Source: Afipia massiliensis (GTDB lineage: Bacteria > Pseudomonadota > Alphaproteobacteria > Rhizobiales > Xanthobacteraceae). Taken from it: DNA of 64,000 bases. Both the position numbers and the translations under genes were made by a program. The notes beneath the pieces were generated by a model, which had not been told where the DNA came from, searched no databases, and was given only the letters and a program-made list of their open reading frames with translations. Positions 63,373-64,000 of the stretch are shown piece by piece (position 1 is the stretch's first letter; the number at the start of each line of letters is the position of its first letter). The stretch covers positions 993,501 through 1,057,500 of the forward strand of contig NZ_LBIA02000001.1 in NCBI RefSeq assembly GCF_001006325.2. The letters are read 5' to 3'.

Positions 63373-63775
63373 ACGACAACCGGAAAGCCGACGCGTCTCG
63401 GTCAGGGGCATGGGGTAGAGACTCTGGACACCAACCCCCGAGCATACCCAAGACGGGGGATGCAACGCGTTCCCGCGAGTCTCGGCAGCGCTGCTGCAAC
63501 CGTCTTTTCAGACTTTAAAACAGTCACTTAGGAGATATCAGGCGATGAGGTGAGTAGGCCTGATGGTGCCCAGGGGCGGGTTGTCAGATTCCCCAAGAAA
63601 CACAAGCAAAATCAACGGACTACGGCCACCAATTTTCCGTCGTTTGTACCAACAAGATGTACCGGCCCGAAACGCCTTTGGCCACCGAAACCTGCATGAC
63701 AAGAACGCTTAAACCGTAAACCAGCGTTTATGTTTGACGGACAACCCGTGAAGGGCGAAGGCTCACGCCCGCAAA
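63373..63775. other. gene-free region between DoxX and the GreA-like gene
   Basis: About 400 bases of lower GC content. A 49-codon frame (63563-63712, ATG to TAA) has no good ribosome site, and an AGGAG site at 63531 leads only to ATG-AGG-stop. Neither is a convincing gene. A weak hairpin GGGCG/CGCCC (63753-63770) may terminate the leftward greA-like message. I see no RNA gene or insertion element. Confidence 0.45.
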
Positions 63776-64000
63776 CTAAGAGATGCGAAGAATTTCAATT
63801 TCCTTGTCTCCCGTCCCAACAACGTCGCCCACCGATTTGCCCATTAGCATCCTTGCAATAGGAGACACGAACGAAATCGATCCTGCCTTCGGGTCAGCTT
63901 CGTCCTCTCCAACAATGCGATAGTCCTGCACGCGGCCGTCACTCCGATTAAACGTAACAGTGCTCCCAAAAGCCACAATGTCCACCCTTGTCGGGTCCGG
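63776..64000 (-). CDS. GreA/GreB-family transcription elongation factor (N-terminus cut off)
   Basis: The visible C-terminal 74 residues have the FKBP-like domain of Gre factors: VAFGSTVTFNRSDGRVQDYRIVGEDEADPKAGSISFVSPIARMLMGKSVGDVV (split), close to the consensus VxFGAxVxxxD...YxIVGxxEADxxxGxISxxSPIARALxGKxxGD. The coiled-coil N-terminal domain lies beyond the right edge. It might be GreA or one of the Gre-like paralogs; the canonical greA/greB assignment cannot be made from this part. Confidence 0.9.
   Translation of the reverse strand, partial: PDPTRVDIVAFGSTVTFNRSDGRVQDYRIVGEDEADPKAGSISFVSPIARMLMGKSVGDVVGTGDKEIEILRIS

Noticed and set aside
63563-63712. A 49-codon frame after DoxX
   Set aside because: Weak start context and no recognisable sequence; described only in the intergenic entry.

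Overview
The window is high-GC alphaproteobacterial chromosome, most likely from the Bradyrhizobium/Afipia/Rhodopseudomonas group (Nitrobacteraceae). The evidence is a short Bradyrhizobium-type bifunctional PutA with a divergent Lrp-type PutR, alphaproteobacterial cell-cycle families (TrcR/DUF1013, RcdA/DUF1465), DUF1192 and DUF6494 proteins, a DbjA-like haloalkane dehalogenase, and many intergenic palindromic repeats. I see no rRNA, tRNA, complete transposon or CRISPR array.

Layout. 0-9 kb: a cut-off amino-acid/aromatic-type binding protein divergent from pobA, then a thioesterase, a LysR regulator divergent from an FMN protein, a GST divergent from a WYL regulator, and an adenylylatable glutamine synthetase of cyanobacterial flavour. 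9.3-22.3 kb: a CoA-thioester catabolic locus. A long leftward operon encodes racemase, SDR, hydratase, feruloyl-CoA-synthase-like ligase, two acyl-CoA dehydrogenases, nitroreductase, SnoaL-like protein and haloalkane dehalogenase, headed by a TetR gene. A rightward arm encodes a thiolase and a second ligase. Together these make a full beta-oxidation cycle for an unknown, probably branched or aryl-substituted acid. 22.4-26.7 kb: proline catabolism (putR/putA). 26.9-28.6 kb: a lemA-TPM cluster in which the end of lemA has been fused by deletion to the middle of a TPM gene.

28.8-48.2 kb is mostly housekeeping: ABC exporter, rpmE, rcdA, DUF1192, quinone reductase, a 7TM-PAS-GGDEF-EAL protein with a degenerate GGDEF motif, YqgE, peroxiredoxin, rnhA-thrB-ispH, trcR, a DsbA-like protein, and prpE. 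48.3-56.2 kb: a DUF1850-TPR protein divergent from an orphan Bug/TctC binding protein, an MFS exporter, a thioesterase coupled to a lysozyme-like exported protein, and an exported MBL-fold protein.

56.2-59.3 kb is accessory: SPW membrane protein, YbaK deacylase, a solitary atpB (F0 subunit a) without any other ATP synthase gene, and sugE. Two elements that look like guanidine-II (mini-ykkC) riboswitches lie in front of atpB and sugE. Imperfect direct repeats flank this block. 60.8-63.4 kb is a bufferin-type RiPP operon (DUF2282 precursor, DUF692 MbnB-like oxidase, DUF2063 partner, DoxX), with an ECF-type promoter candidate and a hairpin between the precursor and enzyme genes. This is the most interesting system in the window. 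A GreA/GreB-family gene is cut by the right edge.

Four families of palindromic intergenic repeats (called A, B, C and D below) occupy many gene ends.
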